Shown: positions 15,206-23,552, counted from the first letter of the stretch. The stretch is 25,370 bases of DNA from Aquirhabdus sp. (GCA_030150135.1 JASLGO010000045.1:1-25370), one strand, 5' to 3'. Numbers and translations: made by a program. Notes: a model not told the origin generated them from the letters alone.

Positions 15206-17383
15206 TTAAAACTTCTTCGTCATACCCAAATAATACCCACGACGCGCACCAAACTGCGGTGCACCCACGCCAACACCTGAACCGTCACGAATTTCGTAGA
15301 CTTTATCAAACAAATTCACAATGCTAATGCGTCCTTCCAATTGCCCCAATGTTTTGGTATCAAAAGTATGCGAAGCACCCAAATTCATCGTGAAGTAATC
15401 CGACAAATGTTCAGTATTAGAAAAATCTTTACGCAAGCCACTACCGTAAATTGCATCAGCACTATACGTTGTATTCAACCAACGATAAGACATCCCTGCT
15501 GAAGCCGACAAAGTTTGATCATGATCCAGATGAATCCAATGATTCGCAATATATGCAAGCTCATTGGCATCAAACGTATATTGACTAGAAATAATATCTT
15601 TACCCAGTGCGGTTGCTCTCGCCAAATTTGCATAAGCATTGAAATTACCATCATGATAATTTGCAGTCAGCTCTACACCATAAACCTTGCCTTGCGCATA
15701 ATTAAATGGCGTATACAACAAGGCTGAACCAAATTGTCCTTCATCCAGCAAATTCGTGACTTTTTTATAATAACTATCAATGCCTATTGTAAGTTTTGGT
15801 GTAAATTGATGACTCACCCCAACATCATAATAATCCGAACTTTCAGCTTTGACAGGATCATTCAAAGTTCCCGCTGGTGCGCTGGTTGTGCCTTGGGACG
15901 CAGCAATGGTGTTTGTTGTAACCAACTCTGTAGGTGGGGGCGTAAAATAGCGCGCATAACCTGCATGTACCGTCGTCTGTGGTGTCAGCTCATAAACAGC
16001 ATTAATACGCGGACTGAACTGACTTGCAGTCACATAAGCATCCACATGATCAAACCGTCCACCATAGTTGATCGTCAGTTTATTGGTTGCTTTCCATTCA
16101 TCCTGTAGATAAATCCCTTCCAAATATGCAATTTTCTGATCACTATTAGTATAAGAAATCGGCTGATCTGAAGTCTGATTACCATTTGCATCCGCAGGGA
16201 ATGTTAAAAATTCACCACTGCTATCCAATCGTTCTGCGCTTGCAACCCCACCAAAACGAATCGTATGACGATCATCCAATCGGTATGTGCCATCCGCTTG
16301 TAAACCATTTTCCCAGCCACTTCGGGCAATCGTCGACGCCACACCGGTATAGATCAAATCACCAAGATTGTCTGGATTAAAATTCACCGAGGTATAGCGC
16401 GAAGATGCTGAAAGCTGATAATCAAACTGATCACCGATTGAACTTTGGAATGTTAAAACACCATAACGCGTGATTTCATTTTGGCTCTCATTCAGATTCG
16501 CAGATGGATAATTTGGAACACCTGCGAGCTGATAATTTTGAACCTGATCAGGACGATTTGGAATCTGGAAACGACCATCAGTGCTTCCGACAATCAAACT
16601 CACTCGAGACACATCACCCAGCAAATAAGAGAAATAGCCAAAGCCCTTGAACTGATTTGTGTGATCATGAATCGGATCATTCGAGGATGTTGGGTTCTCG
16701 ATACCGAGACCATTCGTTAAAAAAGACCCGCTCAAATAATAAGTCAGATCATTTTTACGACCGCTCAGACTGCCAGTGACTTCACGAGAATTATTACTCC
16801 CCACAGTCAAGCCCAGACTTCCTGTATTTGCCACTGCACCAGTTTTCGTCTGAATATCAACAACCCCAGCAGTACGATCCCCATATTGAGCAGGCAATGC
16901 ACCCGTCAATACATTCACACTTTGCATAAAACTCGGATCAAGTGTTTGTCCAAAACCAGAAATACTCTCAGGCAAAATCGTGCCATTAATCCGATATTGC
17001 AAATCGCCATGATCTCCTCGGATATGAACCTGTCCAAATGAATCTTGTGCTACGCCAGGCGCTTGCAAAAGCACTTGATTCAGCGGAGTGCTATCCCCTT
17101 GCGGCATACTGGCAATATCTTTTGCAGTGATCCGATAACTGCTCCCACCAGTTTCAGTCGAAATATGATTGCGAGATTGAGAAACGCGCTTCGCCTTAAC
17201 AACGACTTTTAATGCATCATCAACTGTATCATTATTACTTGTCGTAGAATTCGTCGAGGATACGGTGACTGTCGCTGTTGAATCAGCTGTCGCAGCATTA
17301 TGACTATCTCCAGTATTGGCAAATGCCGAAGAACTTAGAACCAAAGAAATTGCTAATGAAAGCGGATGCACTCGATAACGCAT
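15206..17383 (-). CDS. TonB-dependent receptor, probably a Zur-controlled zinc receptor (ZnuD-like)
   Basis: A 725-aa outer-membrane receptor. The signal peptide ends SSAFA at about residue 22. The plug contains SYRITAKDIASMPQG, QVHIRGDHGDLQYRINGTIL and SVNVLTGALPAQYGDRTAGV, and the barrel ends GYYLGMTKKF. I chose the ATG at 17383 because TGGA lies seven bases upstream; earlier TTG and ATG codons lack a site. His/Asp clusters occur in likely loops (DPIHDHTN, HWIHLDHD), as in ZnuD-type zinc receptors. The upstream region carries a sequence very close to the gammaproteobacterial Zur box, and the plug wording resembles, from memory, zinc-regulated Acinetobacter receptors. Zinc transport is therefore the best guess; haem or another metal chelate is the alternative. 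The divergent neighbour is thiD. No siderophore gene lies nearby. Confidence 0.88.
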   Translation of the reverse strand: MRYRVHPLSLAISLVLSSSAFANTGDSHNAATADSTATVTVSSTNSTTSNNDTVDDALKVVVKAKRVSQSRNHISTETGGSSYRITAKDIASMPQGDSTPLNQVLLQAPGVAQDSFGQVHIRGDHGDLQYRINGTILPESISGFGQTLDPSFMQSVNVLTGALPAQYGDRTAGVVDIQTKTGAVANTGSLGLTVGSNNSREVTGSLSGRKNDLTYYLSGSFLTNGLGIENPTSSNDPIHDHTNQFKGFGYFSYLLGDVSRVSLIVGSTDGRFQIPNRPDQVQNYQLAGVPNYPSANLNESQNEITRYGVLTFQSSIGDQFDYQLSASSRYTSVNFNPDNLGDLIYTGVASTIARSGWENGLQADGTYRLDDRHTIRFGGVASAERLDSSGEFLTFPADANGNQTSDQPISYTNSDQKIAYLEGIYLQDEWKATNKLTINYGGRFDHVDAYVTASQFSPRINAVYELTPQTTVHAGYARYFTPPPTELVTTNTIAASQGTTSAPAGTLNDPVKAESSDYYDVGVSHQFTPKLTIGIDSYYKKVTNLLDEGQFGSALLYTPFNYAQGKVYGVELTANYHDGNFNAYANLARATALGKDIISSQYTFDANELAYIANHWIHLDHDQTLSASAGMSYRWLNTTYSADAIYGSGLRKDFSNTEHLSDYFTMNLGASHTFDTKTLGQLEGRISIVNLFDKVYEIRDGSGVGVGAPQFGARRGYYLGMTKKF

Positions 17384-17461
17384 ATAAATATCCATTTTAT
17401 TTTTTAACAATCAATCAGCAAATCCCAAAATAGCGCGGCTGCCCATCAATCAACCAGAAAA

Positions 17462-17484
17462 AGATATGTTATACTATAACAACA
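17462..17484. promoter_or_regulatory. Zur box candidate between the TonB receptor and thiD
   Basis: The core GTTATACTATAAC (17468-17480) is a perfect palindrome about a central C. Over 23 bases it matches the recalled gammaproteobacterial Zur consensus GAAATGTTATA-N-TATAACATTTC at 17 of the 22 specified positions, by hand count. The mismatches are mostly at the right end. TATACT/TATAGT -10-like hexamers lie inside it on both strands, so zinc-loaded Zur could block the receptor promoter and perhaps that of thiD. Confidence 0.72.
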
Positions 17485-17608
17485 AATGCATCTCAGCAAT
17501 AACCGTCACTTCTGTTTTTCTTGATCACTAAAACAAGTGATCAATCCACGATACGCAGCGAATCACAACAGTGATATATTGAGCAATCTCATTCACAACA
17601 GTATTTTT

Positions 17609-18391
17609 ATGCGCCCAACTGTTCTTTGCTTCTCTGGGTTAGACCCTTCTGGTGGCGCAGGTTTGCAGGCCGATATTGAAGCTATCGGCGCAGCAGGCGG
17701 ACATGCTGCAATCGCATGTACAGCACTCACCATTCAAGATAGTCAGCGCGTCTATGGCTTTGAAACCGTTGCCCCTACATTGCTTGATGCACAAGCGCGT
17801 GCCGTACTCAACGACCTCCCCGCCAAAGCCTTCAAATCAGGAATGATGGGAAGCACTGAAAATATTAATGTGTTAGTCAACATTCTCCAAGAGAACCCAC
17901 ATATTCCTTATGTCCTTGATCCTGTGCTTGTAGCAAATAGTGGCGGCAGTCTAGGTGATCCAGAAATACTCACCACAGCATTCAAAAAACTCATTCCTCT
18001 AGCAACCTTAATCACACCAAATACTGTTGAATTACGCGCATTGACTGGACAAAATCGAATCGAAGATGCTGTCGAAATTTTATTTCAATATGGCGCACAC
18101 GCTGTATTAATCAAAGGGGCACACGAACACGAGCCCCATCGCATTCGCCATTGGCTATATACAAAACAAAAAAATGGGCAAGGACAATGCGTTACCCAAT
18201 CGATATGGCAACGCCTAGATGGTGAATATCATGGTTCAGGATGCACACTCGCCAGCAATATTGCAGGACGACTAGCGCAAGGACTATCATTAACAGAAGC
18301 CGTTTCTCTTGCGGAATTGTGGTTACATCGAACACTGCTAAAAGCAGATATTCCACATGAAAATGGACAACGGATTCCAAGACGGTTTTGA
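17609..18391 (+). CDS. thiD: Hydroxymethylpyrimidine/phosphomethylpyrimidine kinase ThiD
   Basis: A 260-aa cytosolic ribokinase-fold enzyme that phosphorylates hydroxymethylpyrimidine to the mono- and diphosphate for thiamine synthesis. The N-terminal substrate block is CFSGLDPSGGAGLQADIEA. YVLDPVLVANSGG and TLITPNTVEL sit mid-protein, and the anion-hole/ATP motif HGSGCTLASNIAGRLAQG is C-terminal. I chose the ATG at 17609 because MRPTVLCFSGLDPSGGAG matches the normal ThiD start. An in-frame GTG at 17537 would add 24 residues with no family support. No strong ribosome site is visible. It is divergent from the zinc-type TonB receptor and convergent with the OsmC gene. No TPP riboswitch was found upstream. 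No other thiamine gene lies in the window. Confidence 0.94.
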   Translation: MRPTVLCFSGLDPSGGAGLQADIEAIGAAGGHAAIACTALTIQDSQRVYGFETVAPTLLDAQARAVLNDLPAKAFKSGMMGSTENINVLVNILQENPHIPYVLDPVLVANSGGSLGDPEILTTAFKKLIPLATLITPNTVELRALTGQNRIEDAVEILFQYGAHAVLIKGAHEHEPHRIRHWLYTKQKNGQGQCVTQSIWQRLDGEYHGSGCTLASNIAGRLAQGLSLTEAVSLAELWLHRTLLKADIPHENGQRIPRRF

Positions 18392-18407
18392 ATTATCTAA
18401 AATCATG

Positions 18408-18432
18408 TAGGGGGCGATCCTATGGTCGCCCC
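18408..18432. terminator. Palindrome between convergent thiD and the OsmC gene, possible terminator
   Basis: GGGGCGA (18411-18417) pairs with TCGCCCC (18426-18432) around tcctatgg, preceded by tgtag. It sits in the 55-base gap between two convergent genes. There is no strong T run, so it may be a dispersed palindromic repeat. It resembles the GTAGG palindromes at 14796 and 14872. Confidence 0.45.
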
Positions 18433-18446
18433 AAAATAGCTTCCAA

Positions 18447-18869
18447 TCAAACCGCCTCTACCACCTCGAAATCATGCGTAATTTCCACATCACCTTTAGT
18501 CAGCATCCGACTTGCAGAGCAATACTTGTCAGCAGACAAATGAATTGCCTTCTCAACCTGCTTACCTTTCACGCCGCGACCAGTCACAATGAAGTGCAAA
18601 TGAATCTTGGTAAATACCGCTGGGATATCATCCGCACGTTCCGCTTTCAATTCACAGCGGACATCGGTCACATCCTGACGGGCTTTCTTCAAAATCGTCA
18701 CAATATCAAACGAAGCGCAGCCACCCAATCCCAATAAAATCAATTCCATTGGTCGTGCGCCACGATTCTCACCGCCATAAGCAGGTGAACCATCCATCAT
18801 CACGGTATGACCACTTTCCGATTTCGCCTCAAAGGCAACTCCACCCGCCCATTGCACTGTTGCTTGCAT
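18447..18869 (-). CDS. OsmC-family protein, YhfA-like
   Basis: A 140-aa OsmC/Ohr-fold protein. It matches recalled E. coli YhfA closely: both begin MQA, then ASGH/ESGH, PMEL/PMEM, GGCASFDIVTILKKARQDV and SADKYCSASRML. The two family cysteines are C51 and C117. OsmC and Ohr proteins reduce organic peroxides with this Cys pair; the role of the YhfA branch is less clear. I chose the ATG at 18869 because it gives the YhfA-type N-terminus. A GTG four codons upstream is also open. The gene converges on thiD and is divergent from the crp-like gene 282 bases away; in E. coli yhfA also neighbours crp, so the pairing looks conserved. Confidence 0.92.
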   Translation of the reverse strand: MQATVQWAGGVAFEAKSESGHTVMMDGSPAYGGENRGARPMELILLGLGGCASFDIVTILKKARQDVTDVRCELKAERADDIPAVFTKIHLHFIVTGRGVKGKQVEKAIHLSADKYCSASRMLTKGDVEITHDFEVVEAV

Positions 18870-19151
18870 CTTACATCTCACTTCGATTCATCATATGTTG
18901 ACACTAATAATACATGACCAGACTTAATTTCTTATAGAATTTTGCTATGCTATTTGCGCAACCATGCTCACAGTAATTGTATTAACAAAGAAAATTTAAT
19001 TTTTTTCGTTAATAAAGATTGTAGCAAAATCAACACGGACGAACAGATGGCTCAATCCTAGGAAGGGGTTAAGTCGCTTAGTGATACTCTATTTACTCTT
19101 TTATAGCACTAACGAGCCAATTCATTTTTTTCAAAATAAGTGACAGCTAAA

Positions 19152-19841
19152 ATGACCGATATTCAATCAGCGCCCCCGTTAATACAAAAGCCTCGCCGCA
19201 ACGCACCACGATTGCCAGAGAACCTATCACCGTCGCTATATGCCCTACTGAGTCAAGCAACAATAAAAACCTACCCAGCACGTTCAACCGTGATTAATAA
19301 AGGTGACGTGTCATCATCCATGTTTTTTATTGTGAGTGGTTCGGTCGCGATTATTAGTCAGGAAACAGGCAAGCGCGATATCGTATTGGCTTATCTCAAT
19401 GATGGATCTTTTTTTGGCGAAATGGGACTTTTTGAAAAAAATCAACCATTACGCACAGCGTTAGTTCGTACTCGTGTCAGATCAAACATTATTGAAATCA
19501 ACTACGAACAATTTTTAGCATTTAGTAAAGCCTATCCAGAACTACTATTCGATTTGTGCTCACAACTGTCTTTCCGACTGAAAGAAACCACGCGCAAAGT
19601 CACCGACCTCACAGTCTTAGACGTGACAGGTCGTATCGCACGCTGTTTGCTAGATCTCTCAACTCAGCCTGATGCAATCCCTCGACCTAATGGCACGCAG
19701 ATTCACATCACGCGCCAAGAAATTGGAAAACTCGTAGGCTGCTCGCGCGAGATGGTCGGTCGTGTACTGAAAACACTCGAAGACCAGCACACCATCAAAA
19801 CCAGTGGAAAAACGATTCTGATCTATAAGCCAGAGGCTTAA
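19152..19841 (+). CDS. vfr: Crp/Vfr-type cAMP-responsive transcription regulator
   Basis: A 229-aa regulator with an N-terminal cyclic-nucleotide-binding domain (GDVSSSMFFIVSGSV; phosphate cassette FFGEMGLFEKNQPLRTALV with E90, R101 and T102) and a C-terminal winged helix (about 186-210, ITRQEIGKLVGCSREMVGRVLKTLE). The recognition-helix residues R, E and R of E. coli CRP (CSRETVGR) are kept. CRP has Ser after the phosphate-cassette Arg; here it is Thr. The hinge DVTGRIA is intact. It is about 20 residues longer than E. coli CRP at the N-terminus. The start is uncertain: an ATG at 19152, or a GTG at 19140, neither with a strong ribosome site. The 282 bases shared with the OsmC gene presumably hold both promoters; I could not define them. 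Label Vfr or Crp is a matter of lineage. Confidence 0.92.
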   Translation: MTDIQSAPPLIQKPRRNAPRLPENLSPSLYALLSQATIKTYPARSTVINKGDVSSSMFFIVSGSVAIISQETGKRDIVLAYLNDGSFFGEMGLFEKNQPLRTALVRTRVRSNIIEINYEQFLAFSKAYPELLFDLCSQLSFRLKETTRKVTDLTVLDVTGRIARCLLDLSTQPDAIPRPNGTQIHITRQEIGKLVGCSREMVGRVLKTLEDQHTIKTSGKTILIYKPEA

Positions 19842-19876
19842 TCGACCAGAACGTTCATACTTGAGTCAGCCCGTTA

Positions 19877-20080
19877 GGGCGTGTTGACATTTGGTCTTTG
19901 CGATGAAAAATGAGATAAATTGATCTTAGACTAGGCAATCCGTGCAGCCAATATACGCATATTGGCAAACGGATTAACGCAGGATAAGGGCAATTTAGCC
20001 ATTTTTCACGCAAAAGCAATATACAGATTCATTTGAATTTCAGCAAAAAATTGGATGTGCGATCAAATGTCAACACGCCC
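19877..20080. mobile_element. MITE-like element, 204 bp, 17-bp perfect terminal inverted repeats, TA flanks
   Basis: The left end GGGCGTGTTGACATTTG (19877-19893) is the exact inverse of the right end (20064-20080), and TA flanks both sides (19875-19876, 20081-20082). TA duplication is the mark of IS630/Tc1-mariner-type insertion. No ORF is present inside, so it would be moved in trans. The centre carries nested inverted repeats: AATCCGT with ACGGATT enclosing CCAATAT with ATATTGG (19937-19975). It sits between convergent crp-like and fxsA genes, and its right end forms part of the fxsA stop codon. Confidence 0.8.
19937..19975. repeat. Nested hairpin in the centre of the MITE-like element
   Basis: Outer 7-bp arms (19937-19943 and 19969-19975) enclose inner 7-bp arms (19948-19954 and 19959-19965) with an acgc loop. 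All pairs match. In RNA from either strand this makes a long two-part stem that could slow or end transcription from the two convergent genes. Confidence 0.7.
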
Positions 20081-20646
20081 TATTCATCATTTGCGGGCTG
20101 ACGAAGTTCAATTTTCTTTTCAGGTTGAGGTTCAACAACTCTCGCCTCACCTTCAACAGTCCTTCCTCGAAAATCGTCAGAATGAAACGCATCCGCTGAA
20201 AATCCATTTTGAGAAAAGCCACCTGATGTAAAGCTATCCGCTGAAAATCCAGAGCGTCTCATTTGCGCCATCATTGCCTCTTGGCGTTTTTCAGCAAAAC
20301 GAATCACCCACTTCTGCACGCCATATTGCACAGGCGGTAATAACAAAAGAATGGCGATCGCATCGGTCAGTAAACCCGGAATCACAAACAACAATCCCGC
20401 TAATGCACGCGTTAAAGCCTTACCCAGTTCGGGACTTCCAGAATTAAGCTGAAATGCTTGAATCCCTTGAGCGCCCTGTAATTTTGGTAGTATGCTCAAG
20501 CCACTGCGAATGAGCGACATGCCAATAAACATCGCCATGAGCGTCCACCAGAAGATCAACCAGCCACTCACAAAATGCGCAGCCCAAATCCATAAAAAAA
20601 TTTCAATTGGTGGTAATAACAACAACCAAAAGAAGAAATTACCCAT
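20080..20646 (-). CDS. fxsA: FxsA-family inner-membrane protein
   Basis: A 188-aa protein with the FxsA arrangement: membrane segments at about residues 4-20 (FFFWLLLLPPIEIFLWIW) and 24-45, then LIRSGL...LPKLQG, and a further hydrophobic hairpin with LAGLLFVIPGLLTDAIAILLLLPPV. The cytoplasmic tail contains loosely repeated GFSADSF/GFSQNGF/GFSADAF units. In E. coli FxsA is known for relieving F-plasmid exclusion of phage T7; its normal role is unclear. I chose the ATG at 20646, which has AGGA eight bases upstream; another ATG two codons earlier is too close. The stop codon TAG spans the boundary of the MITE-like element, but removing the element restores TAA at the same codon, so the protein is not truncated. 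Confidence 0.9.
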   Translation of the reverse strand: MGNFFFWLLLLPPIEIFLWIWAAHFVSGWLIFWWTLMAMFIGMSLIRSGLSILPKLQGAQGIQAFQLNSGSPELGKALTRALAGLLFVIPGLLTDAIAILLLLPPVQYGVQKWVIRFAEKRQEAMMAQMRRSGFSADSFTSGGFSQNGFSADAFHSDDFRGRTVEGEARVVEPQPEKKIELRQPANDE

Positions 20647-20808
20647 GATCATGTTCCTAATAGAAACGCTTGTCGTTAATAAAATTCAGTTGATCAACCT
20701 CAGTTCAATTCACTCATAACCGAACAGCGCATGAGCAATGATTTGTGATTTCACTGATTGTTTATGTCAATATATGGGCATATTTCTAAATTTCACTAGG
20801 CAATATGT

Positions 20809-21348
20809 ATGTCTTTGATTATCGGCATCGATCCAGGCTCAAGATTGACGGGCTATGGGATCATTCGTAAAGAAGGCAGCAAGCTCATTTTTGTCGATGC
20901 GGGAACAATTCGCACTGAAACACCAACGATGCCTGAACGCTTAAAACGGATTTTTGAAGGCATTAGCAGTATCGTGGATTTCTATCAGCCGACCGAAGCC
21001 GCGATTGAACAAGTCTTTATGTCAACCAATCCTGACTCTGCTCTTAAATTAGGACAAGCTCGCGGAGCAGCAATGACAGCAGTCGTGGTTAAAAATCTAT
21101 CCGTCGCAGAATACACCGCACGTCAAATCAAACTGTCAGTTGTCGGCTATGGCGCAGCCGAAAAAGAACAAGTCCAAATGATGGTCATGCGATTGTTAAA
21201 CTTAAGTATTACGCCACAAGCCGATGCTGCCGATGCGCTTGCTACGGCAATTTGTCATGCGCACGCCTCATCAAGTAACAATAAAATGCTCATGCTGCAA
21301 AGCACAGGCATGTCTCGTGGACGTGGGCGCTGGCGTTTGCCAGGATAA
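20809..21348 (+). CDS. ruvC: Holliday junction resolvase RuvC
   Basis: A 179-aa endonuclease that cuts Holliday junctions with RuvAB during recombinational repair. The four catalytic acids are visible: D8 in GIDPGSRLTGYG, E67 in AIEQVF, and D139 and D142 in QADAADALATAICH, at the same spacing as E. coli D7, E66, D138 and D141. Length is normal (E. coli 173 aa). AGG about eight bases before the ATG serves as ribosome site. ruvA and ruvB are not adjacent. It is followed by queG after 21 bases on the same strand, so the two may be co-transcribed. The 162 bases upstream, shared with fxsA, should hold divergent promoters. Confidence 0.97.
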   Translation: MSLIIGIDPGSRLTGYGIIRKEGSKLIFVDAGTIRTETPTMPERLKRIFEGISSIVDFYQPTEAAIEQVFMSTNPDSALKLGQARGAAMTAVVVKNLSVAEYTARQIKLSVVGYGAAEKEQVQMMVMRLLNLSITPQADAADALATAICHAHASSSNNKMLMLQSTGMSRGRGRWRLPG

Positions 21349-21369
21349 TTGAAATCTTATTGACCTTCC

Positions 21370-22470
21370 ATGACTAAACCCAAACCTCCACTACAACCAT
21401 CATTACGAGACAATCCTGCTGCGCTTAAAGCATGGATTCAGGCAGAGGCTCAAGCACTGGGTTTTGCACGGCTCGGCGTCACCTCACCGCGTGTCGAAGA
21501 CCAACTCCCCTATCTCAAGCAATTTCTTGCAGATGGCTTTGCAGGAGATATGCATTATCTTGCTGAAAATATCGAAAAACGCGGAGATGCCAGTCTATTG
21601 GTTGAAGGGACAAAAAGTATTCTTTGTGTGCAAATGAACTACCTTGTTGAGCCACCACCTCATCGATACGTGCCAAATGTACCCAATCAAGCAATCGTCT
21701 CTCGTTATGCACGCGGACGTGATTACCACAAAGTGGTGCGTGGACGACTCAAACAATTAGCACTGCGAATAGAACAACAAATTGGTCCATTTCAATGGCG
21801 CCCTTTTGCCGATTCTGCTCCGATTTTAGAGAAACCACTGGCAGAACGTAGTGGGCTCGGCTGGACAGGTAAACACACACTTCTGATTAATAAAAAGGCT
21901 GGCTCGTTTTTCTTTTTAGGTGAACTTTTAACCGATTTAGAACTGCCTTTTGATAGTCCTGCGACTGAACACTGTGGGACTTGCAGTGCTTGTATCAACA
22001 TTTGCCCAACACAGGCGATTGTTGCGCCTTATCGCTTGGATGCGAGGCGTTGTATTGCCTATTTAACTATTGAACTCAAAGGCAGCATACCTGTCGAACT
22101 GCGTCGCGGGATTGGCAATCGTGTATTTGGCTGTGATGATTGTCAGCTCATTTGCCCTTGGAATAGCTTTGCACAGCTCTCTAGTGAGATCGATTTTCAA
22201 GCACGACATCAGTTGGATCGCCTCAGCCTACTCGATTTATGGCAATGGACTGAAGCCGACTTTCTCACGTATACCGAAGGAAGTCCACTACGCCGAACAG
22301 GTTATCTTAGCCTGATGCGGAATGTTGCAGTGGGTTTAGGAAATGCACCTTTTCAGCCTGAGACTATTCATGCATTACAGACTAAACTTGGGCAGCTTGG
22401 TGAATTAGTGGATGAACATATCTTATGGGCAATTGAAGAACAGCAAGAGAAAGCAAAACGGATTATTTGA
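21370..22470 (+). CDS. queG: Epoxyqueuosine reductase QueG
   Basis: A 366-aa cytosolic enzyme for the last step of queuosine synthesis in tRNA, reducing epoxyqueuosine with cobalamin and two [4Fe-4S] clusters. Eight cluster cysteines are visible: C202, C205, C208 and C212 (CGTCSACINICP), and C228, C255, C258 and C262 (GCDDCQLICPW). The block RPFADSAPILEKPLAERSGLGW, read here as residues 144-165, carries the likely catalytic Asp (D148). A C-terminal HEAT-like tail contains SPLRRTGYLSLMRNVAVGLGN. Length fits the family (E. coli 379 aa). It starts 21 bases after ruvC with only a weak ribosome site, suggesting coupling to ruvC. Nine bases separate its stop from the convergent LysR gene. Confidence 0.96.
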   Translation: MTKPKPPLQPSLRDNPAALKAWIQAEAQALGFARLGVTSPRVEDQLPYLKQFLADGFAGDMHYLAENIEKRGDASLLVEGTKSILCVQMNYLVEPPPHRYVPNVPNQAIVSRYARGRDYHKVVRGRLKQLALRIEQQIGPFQWRPFADSAPILEKPLAERSGLGWTGKHTLLINKKAGSFFFLGELLTDLELPFDSPATEHCGTCSACINICPTQAIVAPYRLDARRCIAYLTIELKGSIPVELRRGIGNRVFGCDDCQLICPWNSFAQLSSEIDFQARHQLDRLSLLDLWQWTEADFLTYTEGSPLRRTGYLSLMRNVAVGLGNAPFQPETIHALQTKLGQLGELVDEHILWAIEEQQEKAKRII

Positions 22471-22479
22471 TATTTGCTT

Positions 22480-23382
22480 TCACATCACATCCCAGCTCGG
22501 TTGATCCGAAAAATATTCCACCAAAAAATCCAGCATCGTTCGTAGCGTAGCTGGCATATGCTTCCGCGAAGCATATACACCATAGATACCGAGCTCAATT
22601 GCTTTATAATCTGGTAGCAGCACAACCAATTCACCTGAACTGATATAAGGTGCGGCCAAATAAGTCGGCAACAATGCAATTCCCGCTCCTGCACGCGCCG
22701 CCTGCATCAAAACAGTGACTTCATTTGCACCAATCGCACTTCGAACGGGATAGGAAAGCTGCTCACCTTGTCGCTCAAATACCCACATATTCTTGCCATG
22801 ATACGAGTGCGTTAAACATTGATGCAGCACTAACTCATCAGCATGAACAGGCGTGCCATGTTCACGCAAATAGGTAGGCGATGCACAGACAACTGAACGA
22901 CATACGGATAATTGTCGCGCAATCAGTTGATCATCCAAGTCATTGGTAATCCGAATCGCAAGATCAATCCGCTCATCAACCAAATTCACGGTACGATCTA
23001 GAAGCAATAATTCAACGCCAACCTTTGGATACTTTTTAATATAAGCAGTCACAGCTTGTGCCATCTGCGCTTGAGCAAAAGAAGAACTCGCTGTAATCCT
23101 TAGCAAACCATGAGGCTCATGTTCAGACATTGCTGACGCACTACGCATGTCATTCGCAATTTCTAAAAGATGACGACAACGGGGCAACATCTCACTGCCC
23201 GCATCAGTTAGACCAAGCCGACGTGTTGTTCGATGCAATAACCGACTTCCAGACCAATCTTCAAGCTCTGCCAGATACCGCGAGACGACAGGACGAGACA
23301 TATCTAGCTTCTCGGCAGCGGCCGATTGACTGCCACAATCCACAACGACAACGAAGACCTCCATCGCTTTGAGGATATCCAT
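22480..23382 (-). CDS. LysR-family transcription regulator
   Basis: A 300-aa regulator with an N-terminal winged helix-turn-helix (about residues 10-60, with SQSAAAEKLDMSRPVVSRYL and LLHRTTRRLGLTDAG) and a substrate-binding domain of two halves (GLLRITASSSFAQAQM; VDLAIRI-type block reading RIDLAIRITND; GAGIALLPTYLA). I chose the ATG at 23382, the usual LysR length, over a TTG at 23406. The ribosome site is weak. It is divergent from an NAD(P)-binding protein and a FrnE-like gene, the common layout in which a LysR protein controls its neighbour. Direct repeats in the shared region could be its site. The inducer is unknown. Confidence 0.92.
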   Translation of the reverse strand: MDILKAMEVFVVVVDCGSQSAAAEKLDMSRPVVSRYLAELEDWSGSRLLHRTTRRLGLTDAGSEMLPRCRHLLEIANDMRSASAMSEHEPHGLLRITASSSFAQAQMAQAVTAYIKKYPKVGVELLLLDRTVNLVDERIDLAIRITNDLDDQLIARQLSVCRSVVCASPTYLREHGTPVHADELVLHQCLTHSYHGKNMWVFERQGEQLSYPVRSAIGANEVTVLMQAARAGAGIALLPTYLAAPYISSGELVVLLPDYKAIELGIYGVYASRKHMPATLRTMLDFLVEYFSDQPSWDVM

Positions 23383-23472
23383 TTTGATTTTTACATCCGA
23401 TTTCAATCAATATTAGAACGATTTTAGAAACAAACCATCCCTAATAATAGGCTTTTTTGATTCAAATAAAGA

Positions 23473-23491
23473 AACTATCGTACAACTATCG
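23473..23491. promoter_or_regulatory. Direct repeats in the lysR-divergent region, candidate regulator site
   Basis: aactatcg occurs at 23473-23480 and again at 23484-23491, an 11-base period (one helical turn). It is about 90 bases from the lysR start and 60 from the NAD(P)-binding gene. A LysR-type protein could bind here, but no clear T-N11-A palindrome was identified. Confidence 0.35.
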
Positions 23492-23552
23492 CAATACCAC
23501 AGGCATTGCAAAAACTAATTTATCGCTATTCATCAAAATGAGGAGTTCCATC

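Noticed and set aside
15734..16108. Plus-strand ORF of 124 codons opposite the second TonB receptor
   Set aside because: It is antisense to a clear receptor gene and shows no domain or translation signals.
17481..17608. Possible TPP riboswitch upstream of thiD
   Set aside because: A ctgaga-like string occurs only on the opposite strand, and the conserved second half of the thi box is absent.
19020..19090. Small RNA or leader upstream of the crp-like gene
   Set aside because: Only a short weak palindrome near taagtcgctta; no terminator or promoter could be supported.
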